Positions 22,762 through 30,652 of a DNA stretch of 64,000 nt are shown piece after piece (within the stretch, counting starts at the first letter, position 1; each line of letters opens with the position of its first letter). The notes below the pieces were generated by a model. The model was not told the origin of the DNA, did not search any database, and saw only the letters and a program-made list of their open reading frames with translations. This stretch comes from JABWCQ01 sp964587105 (GTDB taxonomy: Bacteria > Electryoneota > RPQS01), in the NCBI GenBank assembly GCA_964587105.1, contig CAZPKG010000002.1, forward strand, positions 253,248-317,247, written 5' to 3'. Made by a program: the position numbers and the translations under genes.

Positions 22762-24477
22762 ATGAGAGTAAGATTATTGGTTTTATTGTGGATAAGTACG
22801 GTCACCTTTGCCCAAGCACCAGCGATTGACTGGGAGCATCAGGACCAAATTGGCGCGGATTTCCGCGCTCTGAGCCTCCGCGAGGTCGGAATGGGCGAGG
22901 TGGTCGCGGCAGGTTTCACGAATATCAACTTCGATTACGACGTCTATGTCCGCAAGCTGTTTGCCGACGGGACGGTCGAATGGAGCACGCAGATTGTATC
23001 CGGAGCCGATGAGCAGGGGACGGGGATTTCCTTGTCTGCCGGCAGCGGCTATGCCGTATGCGGCTGGCAAAGCTCGTTTGGCGGCCCGGCGGATTTTATT
23101 CTTAGACTACTGAACTCAAGCGGAACCGTCACCAACAGCTTTAGTTACGGATCGTCCGATGACGAAGTAGCCAACGACATTCAGACCACAAGCGACTTCG
23201 GCTACATCATGTGCGGCTATCGTGAGCAACTCGCTTCGGGCCGCGATTTTCATTTGGTCAAAACCGATCTTGCCGGCACAGTGATGTGGACCAAGACTTA
23301 TGGCGGACTCGCGGAAGACGTCGCTCATGCAGTCGAGCAGACTCCCGACGGTGGTTACATCGTCGTCGGAGAAACTCAAAGTTTTGGTTTCGGTGGCTCA
23401 GATGTTTGGTTGTTGCGACTTGATGCCAACGGCGATTCGCTGTGGTCGGCAGCCTTCTTGTCTCCCAACGATGAAGTCGGTTACGGAGTGGCCTTGACCA
23501 ATGACGGCGGATTTATCGTCGCCGGTTATCAATTCGATTTCGTGGATCAAGACGTTTTGCTTATCAAGGTCGCAGGCAACTCGGCCTTTGAGTGGTACAC
23601 GCTGTTTGACAACGGCGGCTATGACGTCGCCTATGACGTCGCCGCGTGTTCCGATGACGGCTTTGCTGTGTGCGGCCGATCAGACGGAGCAGGAAGTGAC
23701 GATGCAGTGGTCTGGAAGTTCGACGAAATCGGCCAGCACTATTGGACGGTGACTGCCGGAGATGTTTCGGGTGACGGTTCGTTTGAAATTCGACAGCTTG
23801 CCGGCGGCGGCTACATCTTCTGTGGCTACGTCGCCAACCCGATTCAGGAAGCAATCAACTGGTATGTCGTCAAGCTTCAGCCGGACACTCCGCTTGACGG
23901 GCCGCTTCCGGTTGAGCTGATGAGCTTCGGTGCGGTATCGGTTGCCGACGGAATCGAACTGAATTGGGAAACCGCCAGCGAAACGAACGTGTCGAGTTTT
24001 GAGATTTGGCGCGCCGAAGGAAATGATTTCAACTTGTTGGCCGAAGTCGGCAGACGCGGCAATTCCACATCTGGTGCGCAATATACTTTCGTAGATCAAT
24101 CCGTTTCCGAACACACGTCGTACCGCTATTTTCTCACCGTGTTAAATCTGGACGGATCGCGGGACGAGTTGCGTGAGCACACCGTCACTGCAAGTTGGAA
24201 CGGCATCTCGGCAGTGCCCGAAGAGTTCACACTGAAAGCTTACCCCAATCCGTTCAATCCGACGACGACGATTGAGTTCACAATGCCCGAAGCCGGCAAA
24301 GTGAGCCTGACGATTTGGGATAGCAACGGCAGGTTGGTTGAATCATTTGAAAGGAACTCTGCTGCGGGAGCGGTTGCATTCGAGTGGAATGCTGCGGGGA
24401 GAACATCGGGCGTCTATTTCGCGAGGGTTGAGGCATTGGGGGTCGCTAAAACTCGTGAACTTATCCTGTTGAAATAA
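22762..24477 (+). CDS. Secreted repeat (propeller-like) protein with T9SS sorting domain
   Basis: A 571-aa protein from ATG 22762 (AGGTGG region upstream; the frame is open further back but the signal peptide RVRLLVLLWISTVTFAQ starts here). Residues 25-380 hold seven or so repeats of about 50 residues of the type DGGYIVVGET-x-SFGFGGSDVWLLRLDANGD, as in large delta-60/WD-like beta-propellers common in FCB genomes. Then comes a fibronectin-like LPVELMSFGAVSVADG domain and a T9SS domain (AYPNPFNPTTTIEF). The last 190 residues are nearly the same as those of the next gene. Probably a surface-exposed binding or structural protein. Confidence 0.75.
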   Translation: MRVRLLVLLWISTVTFAQAPAIDWEHQDQIGADFRALSLREVGMGEVVAAGFTNINFDYDVYVRKLFADGTVEWSTQIVSGADEQGTGISLSAGSGYAVCGWQSSFGGPADFILRLLNSSGTVTNSFSYGSSDDEVANDIQTTSDFGYIMCGYREQLASGRDFHLVKTDLAGTVMWTKTYGGLAEDVAHAVEQTPDGGYIVVGETQSFGFGGSDVWLLRLDANGDSLWSAAFLSPNDEVGYGVALTNDGGFIVAGYQFDFVDQDVLLIKVAGNSAFEWYTLFDNGGYDVAYDVAACSDDGFAVCGRSDGAGSDDAVVWKFDEIGQHYWTVTAGDVSGDGSFEIRQLAGGGYIFCGYVANPIQEAINWYVVKLQPDTPLDGPLPVELMSFGAVSVADGIELNWETASETNVSSFEIWRAEGNDFNLLAEVGRRGNSTSGAQYTFVDQSVSEHTSYRYFLTVLNLDGSRDELREHTVTASWNGISAVPEEFTLKAYPNPFNPTTTIEFTMPEAGKVSLTIWDSNGRLVESFERNSAAGAVAFEWNAAGRTSGVYFARVEALGVAKTRELILLK

Positions 24478-24519
24478 CTGGCTTAGTCTAAGCACTTCGT
24501 TGGCAAAGGCATTTAGTAT

Positions 24520-24554
24520 GCGGCGGCTCGATCTCGATCTGCCGCTTTTTTTTT
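24520..24554 (+). terminator. Rho-independent terminator
   Basis: A GCGGC / GCCGC stem with a 16-base loop, followed by nine T residues; 42 bases after the stop at 24477. Confidence 0.75.
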
Positions 24555-24634
24555 CGCCGAGTCTTGCATTGTGACGTAAAGCGATATATCTTTAGTCATG
24601 TTCCAATGAATGTTCAAATCGGAGGGAGAATGAA

Positions 24635-26149
24635 ATGAAGAACTCACTGTTGATTATTGTCGTGTTTGGATTGTGTAGCGTTACAATGGCACAGGACCGG
24701 CTTAATGTGTCGTTGTGGGATTATTACACTGCCGCCACAATCAGAACGGTCAGAGTCGAGTCTGGAATAGCCTATGTAATGCGTGAACTGAACGGCTTAG
24801 ATATTTTCGACGTTTCTACCCCATACGACATTCATTTGCTGCGGCATATGGCGCTGCCCGGCTTCACCAACGATGCGATTGTCAGTGGCGATAGATTGTA
24901 TCTGACTTTCCGTTATGACGGCGTCAAGATATATGATCGAACCGATCCGGATGATCTTGTCTTGTTGGGTGCGTTTGACACTCCAGGCATGGCACTTGTT
25001 GTGAAGGAGTCGCAAGGCATTCTTTACCTTGCAGATGGCGACGCACTCAGAATCTATGATGTCTTAGATCCTGAATCGCCGGAATTATTGGGGACTCTTG
25101 CGTTACCGGGCACTATTAACGACGTTCAACTTGAATTGCCGTTGGCCTACGTCTCAGGCTCGCTGGGAGGGTTTCATATTGTTGATGTCTCTGATCCATT
25201 CAATCCGTTCTTGGTGTCAACAGTCAACACACCCGGTGCTGCACACGGCGCGGTTGTTCACAATGGTTTCGCGTACATCGGCGATTACTGGGGCTTGGCA
25301 ATTTGCGACGTTTCGAATCCGGAAGCTCCTGTGAGCTACTCAAGTCTTGCACTGCCGCACATCACTTGGGATGCTGCTGTGCTAAATGACACTTTGTATG
25401 TGGGGAATGGGAATTTTGGACTCAAGGTTTTTAGTTTGACGGATCCATCTGTTCCGCACCTGATCGGCTGGTTTGATCCGCCGACTGGGAGTTCAGGTCG
25501 AACTGTAATTGAAGGCAGGAACGTCTTCGTGGCTGAATGGGACAGGCTTGCAGTTTACCAGTGGGGGGATAGCGTGTTGCCTGTTGAATTGATGAGCTTC
25601 GGTGCGGTATCGGTGGCCGACGGAATCGAATTGAATTGGGAAACCGCCAGCGAAACGAATCTGGCCTATTTCGAACTGTGGCGCGGTACGAATGAGCAAT
25701 TTAGTTTGCTGGCCGAGATCGGCACGCGCGGCAATTCAACCTCCGGCGAACGCTATACTTTCATCGACAACTCGGTCGAGCAAAACACTTCCTACAGCTA
25801 TTTTCTGACGGTTGTGAATTTGGACGGATCACGGGACGAGTTGCGTGAGCGTACCGTCACAGCGAGTTGGAACGGCATCTCGGCAGTGCCCGAAGAGTTC
25901 ACACTAAAAGCTTACCCCAATCCGTTCAATCCGACGACGACGATTGAGTTCACAATGCCCGAAGCCGGCAACGTGTCGCTCACGATTTTCGACAACACAG
26001 GAAGATTGGTCGAGCAAATGACTCGCTCCGCCAACGCAGGCACAGTCAAATTCGAGTGGAACGCCGAAGGCAAAACATCAGGCACCTACTTCGCCAAAGT
26101 GTCAAGTTCAGGAGTGAGCAAGGTTGTATCGTTGGTTCTCCTGAAATAG
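24635..26149 (+). CDS. LVIVD-repeat secreted protein with T9SS sorting domain
   Basis: A 504-aa protein with signal peptide KNSLLIIVVFGLCSVTMAQ. Residues 40-310 are LVIVD-type beta-propeller repeats (LDIFDVSTPYDIHLL, LRIYDVLDPESPELLG, FHIVDVSDPFNPFLVS, LAICDVSNPEAPVSYS), each a strand followed by D-x-S-x-P. The rest is the same fibronectin-like plus T9SS cassette as in the preceding gene, near-identical at DNA level over the PNPFNPTTT region. GGAGGG lies before the ATG. Likely a surface protein; no enzyme motif is seen. Confidence 0.8.
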   Translation: MKNSLLIIVVFGLCSVTMAQDRLNVSLWDYYTAATIRTVRVESGIAYVMRELNGLDIFDVSTPYDIHLLRHMALPGFTNDAIVSGDRLYLTFRYDGVKIYDRTDPDDLVLLGAFDTPGMALVVKESQGILYLADGDALRIYDVLDPESPELLGTLALPGTINDVQLELPLAYVSGSLGGFHIVDVSDPFNPFLVSTVNTPGAAHGAVVHNGFAYIGDYWGLAICDVSNPEAPVSYSSLALPHITWDAAVLNDTLYVGNGNFGLKVFSLTDPSVPHLIGWFDPPTGSSGRTVIEGRNVFVAEWDRLAVYQWGDSVLPVELMSFGAVSVADGIELNWETASETNLAYFELWRGTNEQFSLLAEIGTRGNSTSGERYTFIDNSVEQNTSYSYFLTVVNLDGSRDELRERTVTASWNGISAVPEEFTLKAYPNPFNPTTTIEFTMPEAGNVSLTIFDNTGRLVEQMTRSANAGTVKFEWNAEGKTSGTYFAKVSSSGVSKVVSLVLLK

Positions 26150-26169
26150 AAAATTGAAAATAGAAAAGT
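26146..26169. repeat. Heptad array H6, reversed, after a stop codon
   Basis: ATAGAAA, ATTGAAA, ATAGAAA: the reverse complement of the TTTCTAA-type units, here starting in the stop codon region of the preceding gene. Confidence 0.6.
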
Positions 26170-26175
26170 ATAAGA

Positions 26176-26205
26176 AAAGCGGCGACCCCTCAGTCGCCGT
26201 TTCTT
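26176..26205 (+). terminator. Rho-independent terminator
   Basis: CGGCGAC / GTCGCCG stem, 6-base loop, TTTCTT tail; an A-rich 5' side may allow use in both directions. Confidence 0.75.
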
Positions 26206-26510
26206 ATTCTGATTTCCCCCCAGTCCTCTGGGGGGATTAAGGGGGGTAAAATGCTAAACAAGATCAACCGTATAAAGCGCATTGTCATCCTCTGTAAGGA
26301 ACTATTCCAGCGCCACGAGAATCTCCGATGCAATGCGCAATGTAATGCCCATTGTCATCCCGCAGCACAGCGAAGGGGTCTACCCAAGCCAACGAGAATG
26401 TTTGCCCGTTCATCAACATGCAATCAAGGTGTCACCCCAAAGTTCCAGAAAATAGCAAAGCGCCTAAGAAACCAAAACTTAGCACTCCTCAAAAAAATGA
26501 CCCTCAGCAC
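26206..26510. other. Repeat-rich intergenic stretch without a credible gene
   Basis: A family D palindrome lies at 26215-26247 (CCCCAGTCCTCTGGGG then GATTAAGGGGGG). A TTGTCATCC-type dispersed repeat occurs twice (about 26282 and 26352). Open frames here are built from these repeats and resemble no protein. Confidence 0.55.
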
Positions 26511-26539
26511 TTGACAAACTCTGAACAAGGCATTACATT
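26511..26539 (+). promoter_or_regulatory. Sigma-70-type promoter for the cysteine-rich gene
   Basis: A perfect TTGACA, a 17-base spacer and TACATT; the start would leave a leader of about 92 bases before the ATG at 26638. Confidence 0.75.
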
Positions 26540-26637
26540 GAATTATAAGCAACTCGGTGCACCAGCAACTCGATGCAACCTGAAGCGCGACTCTTCCTCA
26601 AGGAAGTCGCGATTAACACCCAGTTCAGGAGGCCGCC

Positions 26638-27141
26638 ATGAATAAAGCACCTTCCATCTATTCCGCAACGGTCATCCTTGCGGTTTTTTTGTGCCTCGGA
26701 ATGATACCCAAGTTAAGTTACGCATGTGCAGAATGTTTGTGTTTCGCCGACAATAACTGTGCCGCAGGTGAATGCGGCCCCAACTTCACGACGAATTGCA
26801 CACGGACCGAATTTACAGTTGATTGCAACGCAACGTACACTTTATATACGAAGGTGGTTTGCGGATCGGGTAGCAATTGTTTCAAGTGCATGTCGTGTGC
26901 AACCCTCTTCAGCATCAACAGCGGCACAGAAACCTACATAGCTGATATTCACAATAACGGCTGCAATTCGGGTTCTTGTGTTTCGTCCGATATCTCAGTA
27001 TCACTTTCCACAACCAAAACGTATGTGATGTATGTCTGCAAAGTGCCGTGCCCCGACGGTGCATCCACATGTGAGAACTGTGCAGCCTCTTGTACTGCCT
27101 ACGCCTGTTTGCATTATGGTGTAACGTCTTGCACACCATGA
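26638..27141 (+). CDS. Cysteine-rich secreted protein 1
   Basis: A 167-aa protein with signal peptide (ILAVFLCLGMIPKLSYA) and 20 Cys in about 137 mature residues. The order of Cys is kept in a second protein at 48924: EFT(V/I)xC...GxCxxCxSCxxLY/F, then YVC, two CPxxxxxC-like steps and SCTAY(A/G)CL. Pairs such as CFKCMSC could bind metal, but an exported protein this rich in Cys is more likely disulphide-stitched. I know no named family. The stop overlaps the ATG of the following T9SS gene (ATGA), so the two are translationally coupled and probably work together. Confidence 0.75.
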   Translation: MNKAPSIYSATVILAVFLCLGMIPKLSYACAECLCFADNNCAAGECGPNFTTNCTRTEFTVDCNATYTLYTKVVCGSGSNCFKCMSCATLFSINSGTETYIADIHNNGCNSGSCVSSDISVSLSTTKTYVMYVCKVPCPDGASTCENCAASCTAYACLHYGVTSCTP

Positions 27142-28745
27142 ACAGGAAGCCAATAATACTGCTTGTCGCGTCACTGTTGTGCGCTTATTCTGCGAGCGCG
27201 TTGACACGTAGAGTCCCGGAAGAGTATGCAACGATTCAATCCGCACTCAATTCGACAAATGCGTCGGACACTGTTTTGGTCGCGCCGGGAACATATCACG
27301 AGTTTCTCGTTGGCCCAGAGCACACAATCATCCTGCAAGGCTGGTACCCCGCCGACACGACTGCTGATTTTGTAACGTTGCTTGATCCGATTGTTACTGG
27401 CATTGACACGCCTTCTGTATTTGTAGTGAATGGTGATTCAACGGTTATTCGAAATTTCATGTTCTTTAACCGGCCCGAGATTCGCCAAACTGGCACACCT
27501 TTTCGCTCCGGCGGAGTCCGCTGTCTGAGGAATTACATCAGGTTTCAGAACTGCATCTTTGATTCAGTCATTTCATCTGTCTGGGGCGGAAATATTGTTG
27601 TACTGGACTCGTGCCAATTTCGTGGTTGCGTGAGCCAATGCGTACTACCCAGCATGCAAGCATCTGTGGTTGCCCAGAACTGTTCTTTTGAATCTGGTGG
27701 CTTCGCTCTCATTACGGCCTACAGCAATTCGCAATTTACTTCATGTAGGTTTCTCTGCAATACAAGTAGAATTCACTTCCTCAATCTGTTCGGATCGAAT
27801 ATCTCGATCGACGGCTGCAAATTCGGACCTTGTTTGGCAGGCTCCCCGGTCGTGTCAATAATTGATGCGGAGATTGCGCTAATTCAAGACTGTCAGTTTG
27901 TAGGATTGAGCGGTGTACAAAGGATCATTGATGTGTCTTCTGTATGTAGCAATAATATCGCAGCACCTGTAACGGTCAGGCGATGTGAGTTTCGAGGCTA
28001 TCATCCGATACCACCGGCACAGGGCGGGACCGCCATTACCAGCTCGTGCAGTCAAGGCACATTGGGGCTATCCATGCAAATCGAGAACTGTGTTTTTGTG
28101 GATGGCGAGATCGAAGGCGCGTATGCACCCGGAGTACAAACTTCATCTAATGTGGAGATTCTTGGTTGTATATTCGACAGTCTGTCTCCAAATACAGCCC
28201 CGGATGTATATGCAATTCGCCCGTGGCAGGACTCAGTTTACGCCCGCAACAACTCCTTCCTTCCCCCCGGCCTTGCCGCAAGAACAGCAGGCAGCTACTT
28301 CGATGCCCGCGAAAACTGGTGGGGCGACTCCACCGGCCCGTATAACATCAACGAAAACCCCGAAGGCCAAGGTTCGGAAGTTGCCAACGGTGTGCTTTTT
28401 GTTCCATGGCTAACACACCCACCCGATACCACAACTGATACAACACACATCTCGATCGATGAACCTGCCGACATTCAGCTATCTACTATTTCGCTCGCAA
28501 CATTCCCCAACCCCTTCAACTCCACGGTCACAATCGAGTACGCTCTCACGCATGAGCAAAATGTGACTCTCGCAATTTACGATTTGCTTGGCCGACAAGT
28601 CGAAACACTTTTGGATGAACGGCAGGGCATCGGCGTGCATAAAATAAAGTGGAACGCGGATCATTTTGCATCGGGTCTCTACTTCGCTCGCCTTTCATCA
28701 CCAAGGGGTCCAGCACAAGCAGTCAAACTCCTCTTGATGAAATAG
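27138..28745 (+). CDS. Secreted parallel beta-helix protein with T9SS sorting domain
   Basis: A 535-aa protein; ATG 27138 overlaps the upstream stop by four bases, and the signal peptide (KPIILLVASLLCAYSASA) starts there. VPEEYATIQSALNSTNASDTVLVAPGTYHE is the start of a pectin-lyase-like right-handed beta-helix, with Asn/Cys/Phe-rich rungs (QNCSF, TSCRF, DGCKF, RRCEF, ENCVF) to about residue 420. A T9SS domain ends it (FPNPFNSTVTIEY). Rungs carry many Cys, matching the Cys-rich partner before it. Likely a surface polysaccharide-binding or lyase-like protein; catalytic residues cannot be assigned. Confidence 0.78.
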   Translation: MNRKPIILLVASLLCAYSASALTRRVPEEYATIQSALNSTNASDTVLVAPGTYHEFLVGPEHTIILQGWYPADTTADFVTLLDPIVTGIDTPSVFVVNGDSTVIRNFMFFNRPEIRQTGTPFRSGGVRCLRNYIRFQNCIFDSVISSVWGGNIVVLDSCQFRGCVSQCVLPSMQASVVAQNCSFESGGFALITAYSNSQFTSCRFLCNTSRIHFLNLFGSNISIDGCKFGPCLAGSPVVSIIDAEIALIQDCQFVGLSGVQRIIDVSSVCSNNIAAPVTVRRCEFRGYHPIPPAQGGTAITSSCSQGTLGLSMQIENCVFVDGEIEGAYAPGVQTSSNVEILGCIFDSLSPNTAPDVYAIRPWQDSVYARNNSFLPPGLAARTAGSYFDARENWWGDSTGPYNINENPEGQGSEVANGVLFVPWLTHPPDTTTDTTHISIDEPADIQLSTISLATFPNPFNSTVTIEYALTHEQNVTLAIYDLLGRQVETLLDERQGIGVHKIKWNADHFASGLYFARLSSPRGPAQAVKLLLMK

Positions 28746-28858
28746 AGTCCACTCCGACCCACATCCTCGTTCAACATCTGCGAAATCCACCAAAACTAAG
28801 CTCACCACAAACATATCAAGAACCCTGCAACATGCGAGGTCCTTGTCAACAATTTGAA

Positions 28859-28890
28859 CAGCCTCGGTATTGCTACCGAGGCTGTGATTT
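28859..28890. terminator. Bidirectional terminator hairpin
   Basis: A perfect 11-bp stem CAGCCTCGGTA / TACCGAGGCTG with loop TTGC, between convergent genes. Confidence 0.8.
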
Positions 28891-28911
28891 GTTTGAAAAC
28901 AGAGTGCGCTC

Positions 28912-29517
28912 CTATTTTGTTTTGACCGGGGGTGCGGTTTTCATCACCTTATTGTTGTGATCTTTCATGCCAAGACTCGCGTGTTGCGCGGGCATGATGA
29001 CTTTGTCAATTTCATGCAAAATTGTATTGGAAATCGGCATGTCATTTCCTTTAATAGTGGCATCGCCGATCATAATCTTGTTGTCTTTGACATGCACGAT
29101 CAATTCCGTGCCGTCAATTGTTTTCAGAGTCTGTCCGTCCATCTTCAGCAAGTCGGCGGTCGAAAGTTTTTTGTCTGGAACAACCAAGCTGCGAATGCTT
29201 GACGATGCGTGAAGAGGGCTTTTCATCAGCTCCTTTTCTTCTACCGGGCAAGCGTCATACGCGTTATTGGTTGGAGCAAAGACCGTATAAACCTTCGCCG
29301 GATCGAGCAAGTTCTGAATACCGCCGATTTCGCCTTGTTTGACGAATGTGCCGACTTCGGGATTGCGATGGGCGCTTCCCAAAAATGTCAGCGGGGCGGT
29401 CATTTTCTCCGTCGTGGGAACCGTTTTCGCCGTAGTTGAGACTTGCGTGTCTCCTGCGAAGGCAAATGTGCTGGCCAACAATGCGGCGAGTGTAAGGCTG
29501 ACGAAGAGACGATACAT
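28912..29517 (-). CDS. Secreted fasciclin-domain protein 2
   Basis: A 201-aa protein with a signal peptide (FVSLTLAALLASTFAFA) and one FAS1 domain: TFVKQGEIGGIQNLLDPAKV, H1-like VYTVFAPTNNAYDACPV, LVVPDKKLSTADLLKMDGQ and the end ILHEIDKVIMP. It differs from the protein at 21297 but shares its layout and the sentence-like segment ADLLKM-(N/D)-G. A GAGGAAAGGA site precedes the ATG. Probable adhesion or matrix role. The intergenic region upstream also carries a divergent sigma-54-type promoter. Confidence 0.88.
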   Translation of the reverse strand: MYRLFVSLTLAALLASTFAFAGDTQVSTTAKTVPTTEKMTAPLTFLGSAHRNPEVGTFVKQGEIGGIQNLLDPAKVYTVFAPTNNAYDACPVEEKELMKSPLHASSSIRSLVVPDKKLSTADLLKMDGQTLKTIDGTELIVHVKDNKIMIGDATIKGNDMPISNTILHEIDKVIMPAQHASLGMKDHNNKVMKTAPPVKTK

Positions 29518-29664
29518 TGGAGTGAAAATCCTTTCCTCGGAATTAGTCCGGGTTGTTTTTGGTAGGCTGGCACGTTATTGTGCGATTACGAGTGTAACTC
29601 GGCGATTCGGACATGGTTTCGGGTTTCCGGCCAAGCAAGTGAAAATATTCCAGAGTGAGTCAAG

Positions 29665-29685
29665 TTGTGTGAAAAAGTCACACAA
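29665..29685. promoter_or_regulatory. Palindromic operator / upstream activator site
   Basis: TTGTGTGA-AAAAG-TCACACAA, perfect 8-bp arms. It lies about 110 bases upstream of the sigma-54-type -24 element, where enhancer-binding proteins usually sit, and 148 bases before the fasciclin start on the other strand. It resembles a CRP/FNR-type site with a 5-base spacer. Confidence 0.6.
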
Positions 29686-29793
29686 GGCGAGTGCGCAGAA
29701 ACTGTGAATCACGCAAACCGTGCATATGAAAATCTATTCCCACGAAAATTTAAGGTATTGAAAATATTGAGTTGAAAGTCAAACAAAAGGGGT

Positions 29794-29809
29794 GGCATAC
29801 GGGTTGCCA
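29794..29809 (+). promoter_or_regulatory. Sigma-54-type -24/-12 promoter
   Basis: TGGCATACGGGTTGCC: GG and GC doublets 10 bases apart as required, with TGGCA and TTGC matching the consensus. Transcription would begin near 29820, at the left end of a highly paired non-coding stretch. Confidence 0.65.
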
Positions 29810-29819
29810 TAGTGAGAGC

Positions 29820-30285
29820 ATGAATGGGCTATGTCCCTTCGCCCGGGTCCCATGCCGGGTATGATCTGGCTCGGATGATTATCCTGCGCGGCACCAACGG
29901 GTAATGATCCCTCCCAAGTATGAGGAAGGAAGTAAGGGGCCTTACGAGAACCCACGTCATTCGCGCGGTTTTCTTCCCAGTCTCCCTGCTACTTTGATGA
30001 CGGTGCTCATCCTCCTTGTTCCGGCCTCGGGACTCGTGAGGCCCTTCCTTTCCTCTTTATCTTGTCAAAGCACATTCCGGGTCGTCCGCCGACACGGATT
30101 CAGTTACCGAGGGCTTTCAGCACGGTTTCCATCGCTCCTGCTTGCGGCCCCTGCACGGCTCACTCAGACTCTGCATCACGGTTCTCGGTGACTGAATCTG
30201 TTTCTTCGGACCTTGAAGAGCATAAAAATGCATCTTCAACTCGGATTATCGAAAACACCGCCCTCGCAGCGGTGTTTTCTTTTTT
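29820..30285 (+). ncRNA. Candidate structured non-coding RNA, about 465 nt, unknown class
   Basis: No credible protein is coded here, but long-range complementarity is strong. 29922-29948 pairs with 30033-30055 (11 + 11 pairs, one wobble, separated by bulges), and 30096-30111 pairs with 30184-30199 (16 pairs, two wobbles). Smaller stems lie inside, for example CGTCAT/ATGACG (29955/29996) and GAAGAGCAT/ATGCATCTTC near 30214-30236. A sigma-54-type promoter precedes it and a perfect 10-bp terminator with T-tract ends it at 30285. I looked for tmRNA, RNase P, SRP and 6S hallmarks and found none. Class and function are unknown. Confidence 0.6.
30252..30285 (+). terminator. Rho-independent terminator of the candidate RNA
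   Basis: AAAACACCGC / GCGGTGTTTT perfect stem, loop CCTCGCA, then CTTTTTT. Confidence 0.9.
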
Positions 30286-30360
30286 GGGGGGATCATACAA
30301 AGTTAATGAGAATAGTGAATTAACGATTCTCGGTTTGTTGACGGTTGTGTAACTTTGGGG

Positions 30361-30389
30361 TTGACAATCCATAGGCTGATCGGTATATT
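30361..30389 (+). promoter_or_regulatory. Strong sigma-70-type promoter before icd
   Basis: TTGACA, exactly 17 bases, TATATT. The predicted start near 30396 leaves a leader of about 255 bases before the icd ATG. Confidence 0.8.
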
Positions 30390-30395
30390 AGAGGT

Positions 30396-30652
30396 TCGTA
30401 AGCTGGCTTAGCAAATCCGATGGAGATTGTAAACTTCAGAATCGGAGTTGGTTAGCCAGATCAGTTCGCCTCGTAAATGGTCTTGCGGCATTGGGTCATG
30501 CAGTAAGACTATCCAATATTATTTTCCTACCACGTTACGATAGCCACCCGGGGTCGTCGTAATGCCCTTCCTGCCTCACAAACAGACGTACACCTCAGCC
30601 TTGGATACGCTCACGCGAGCCTCGCGCCTCCGTTCGTCAGAGGAATACACTC
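30396..30652 (+). promoter_or_regulatory. Long structured leader of icd (or small RNA)
   Basis: No open frame fits, but nested stems are visible: CTGGCT (30407) with AGCCAG (30453) enclosing TCCGAT/ATCGGA, a GTCTT/AAGAC stem-loop near 30480-30510, and TACGA/TCGTA near 30536-30562. An AGAGGA ribosome site ends it. It could regulate icd, or contain a processed small RNA. I cannot match a known riboswitch. Confidence 0.45.

Noticed and set aside
26251..26645. Open frames of 87 and 97 codons before the first Cys-rich gene
   Set aside because: Built from dispersed TTGTCATCC-type and GGGG repeats, low protein likeness, and they run over a good promoter.
29820..30285. tmRNA, RNase P RNA, SRP RNA or group I/II intron
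   Set aside because: No tag reading frame or CCA-ending acceptor arm, no GAGGAAAGTCC/ACAGAAA regions, no SRP GGAAGGAAGCAGC-type loop with its partner, and no intron-encoded protein or boundary motif could be found by eye.
29904..30352. Open frames of 95 and 96 codons in the icd upstream gap
   Set aside because: They lack ribosome sites and protein-like composition, run through the paired arms and the terminator, and overlap each other; the base pairing explains the sequence better.
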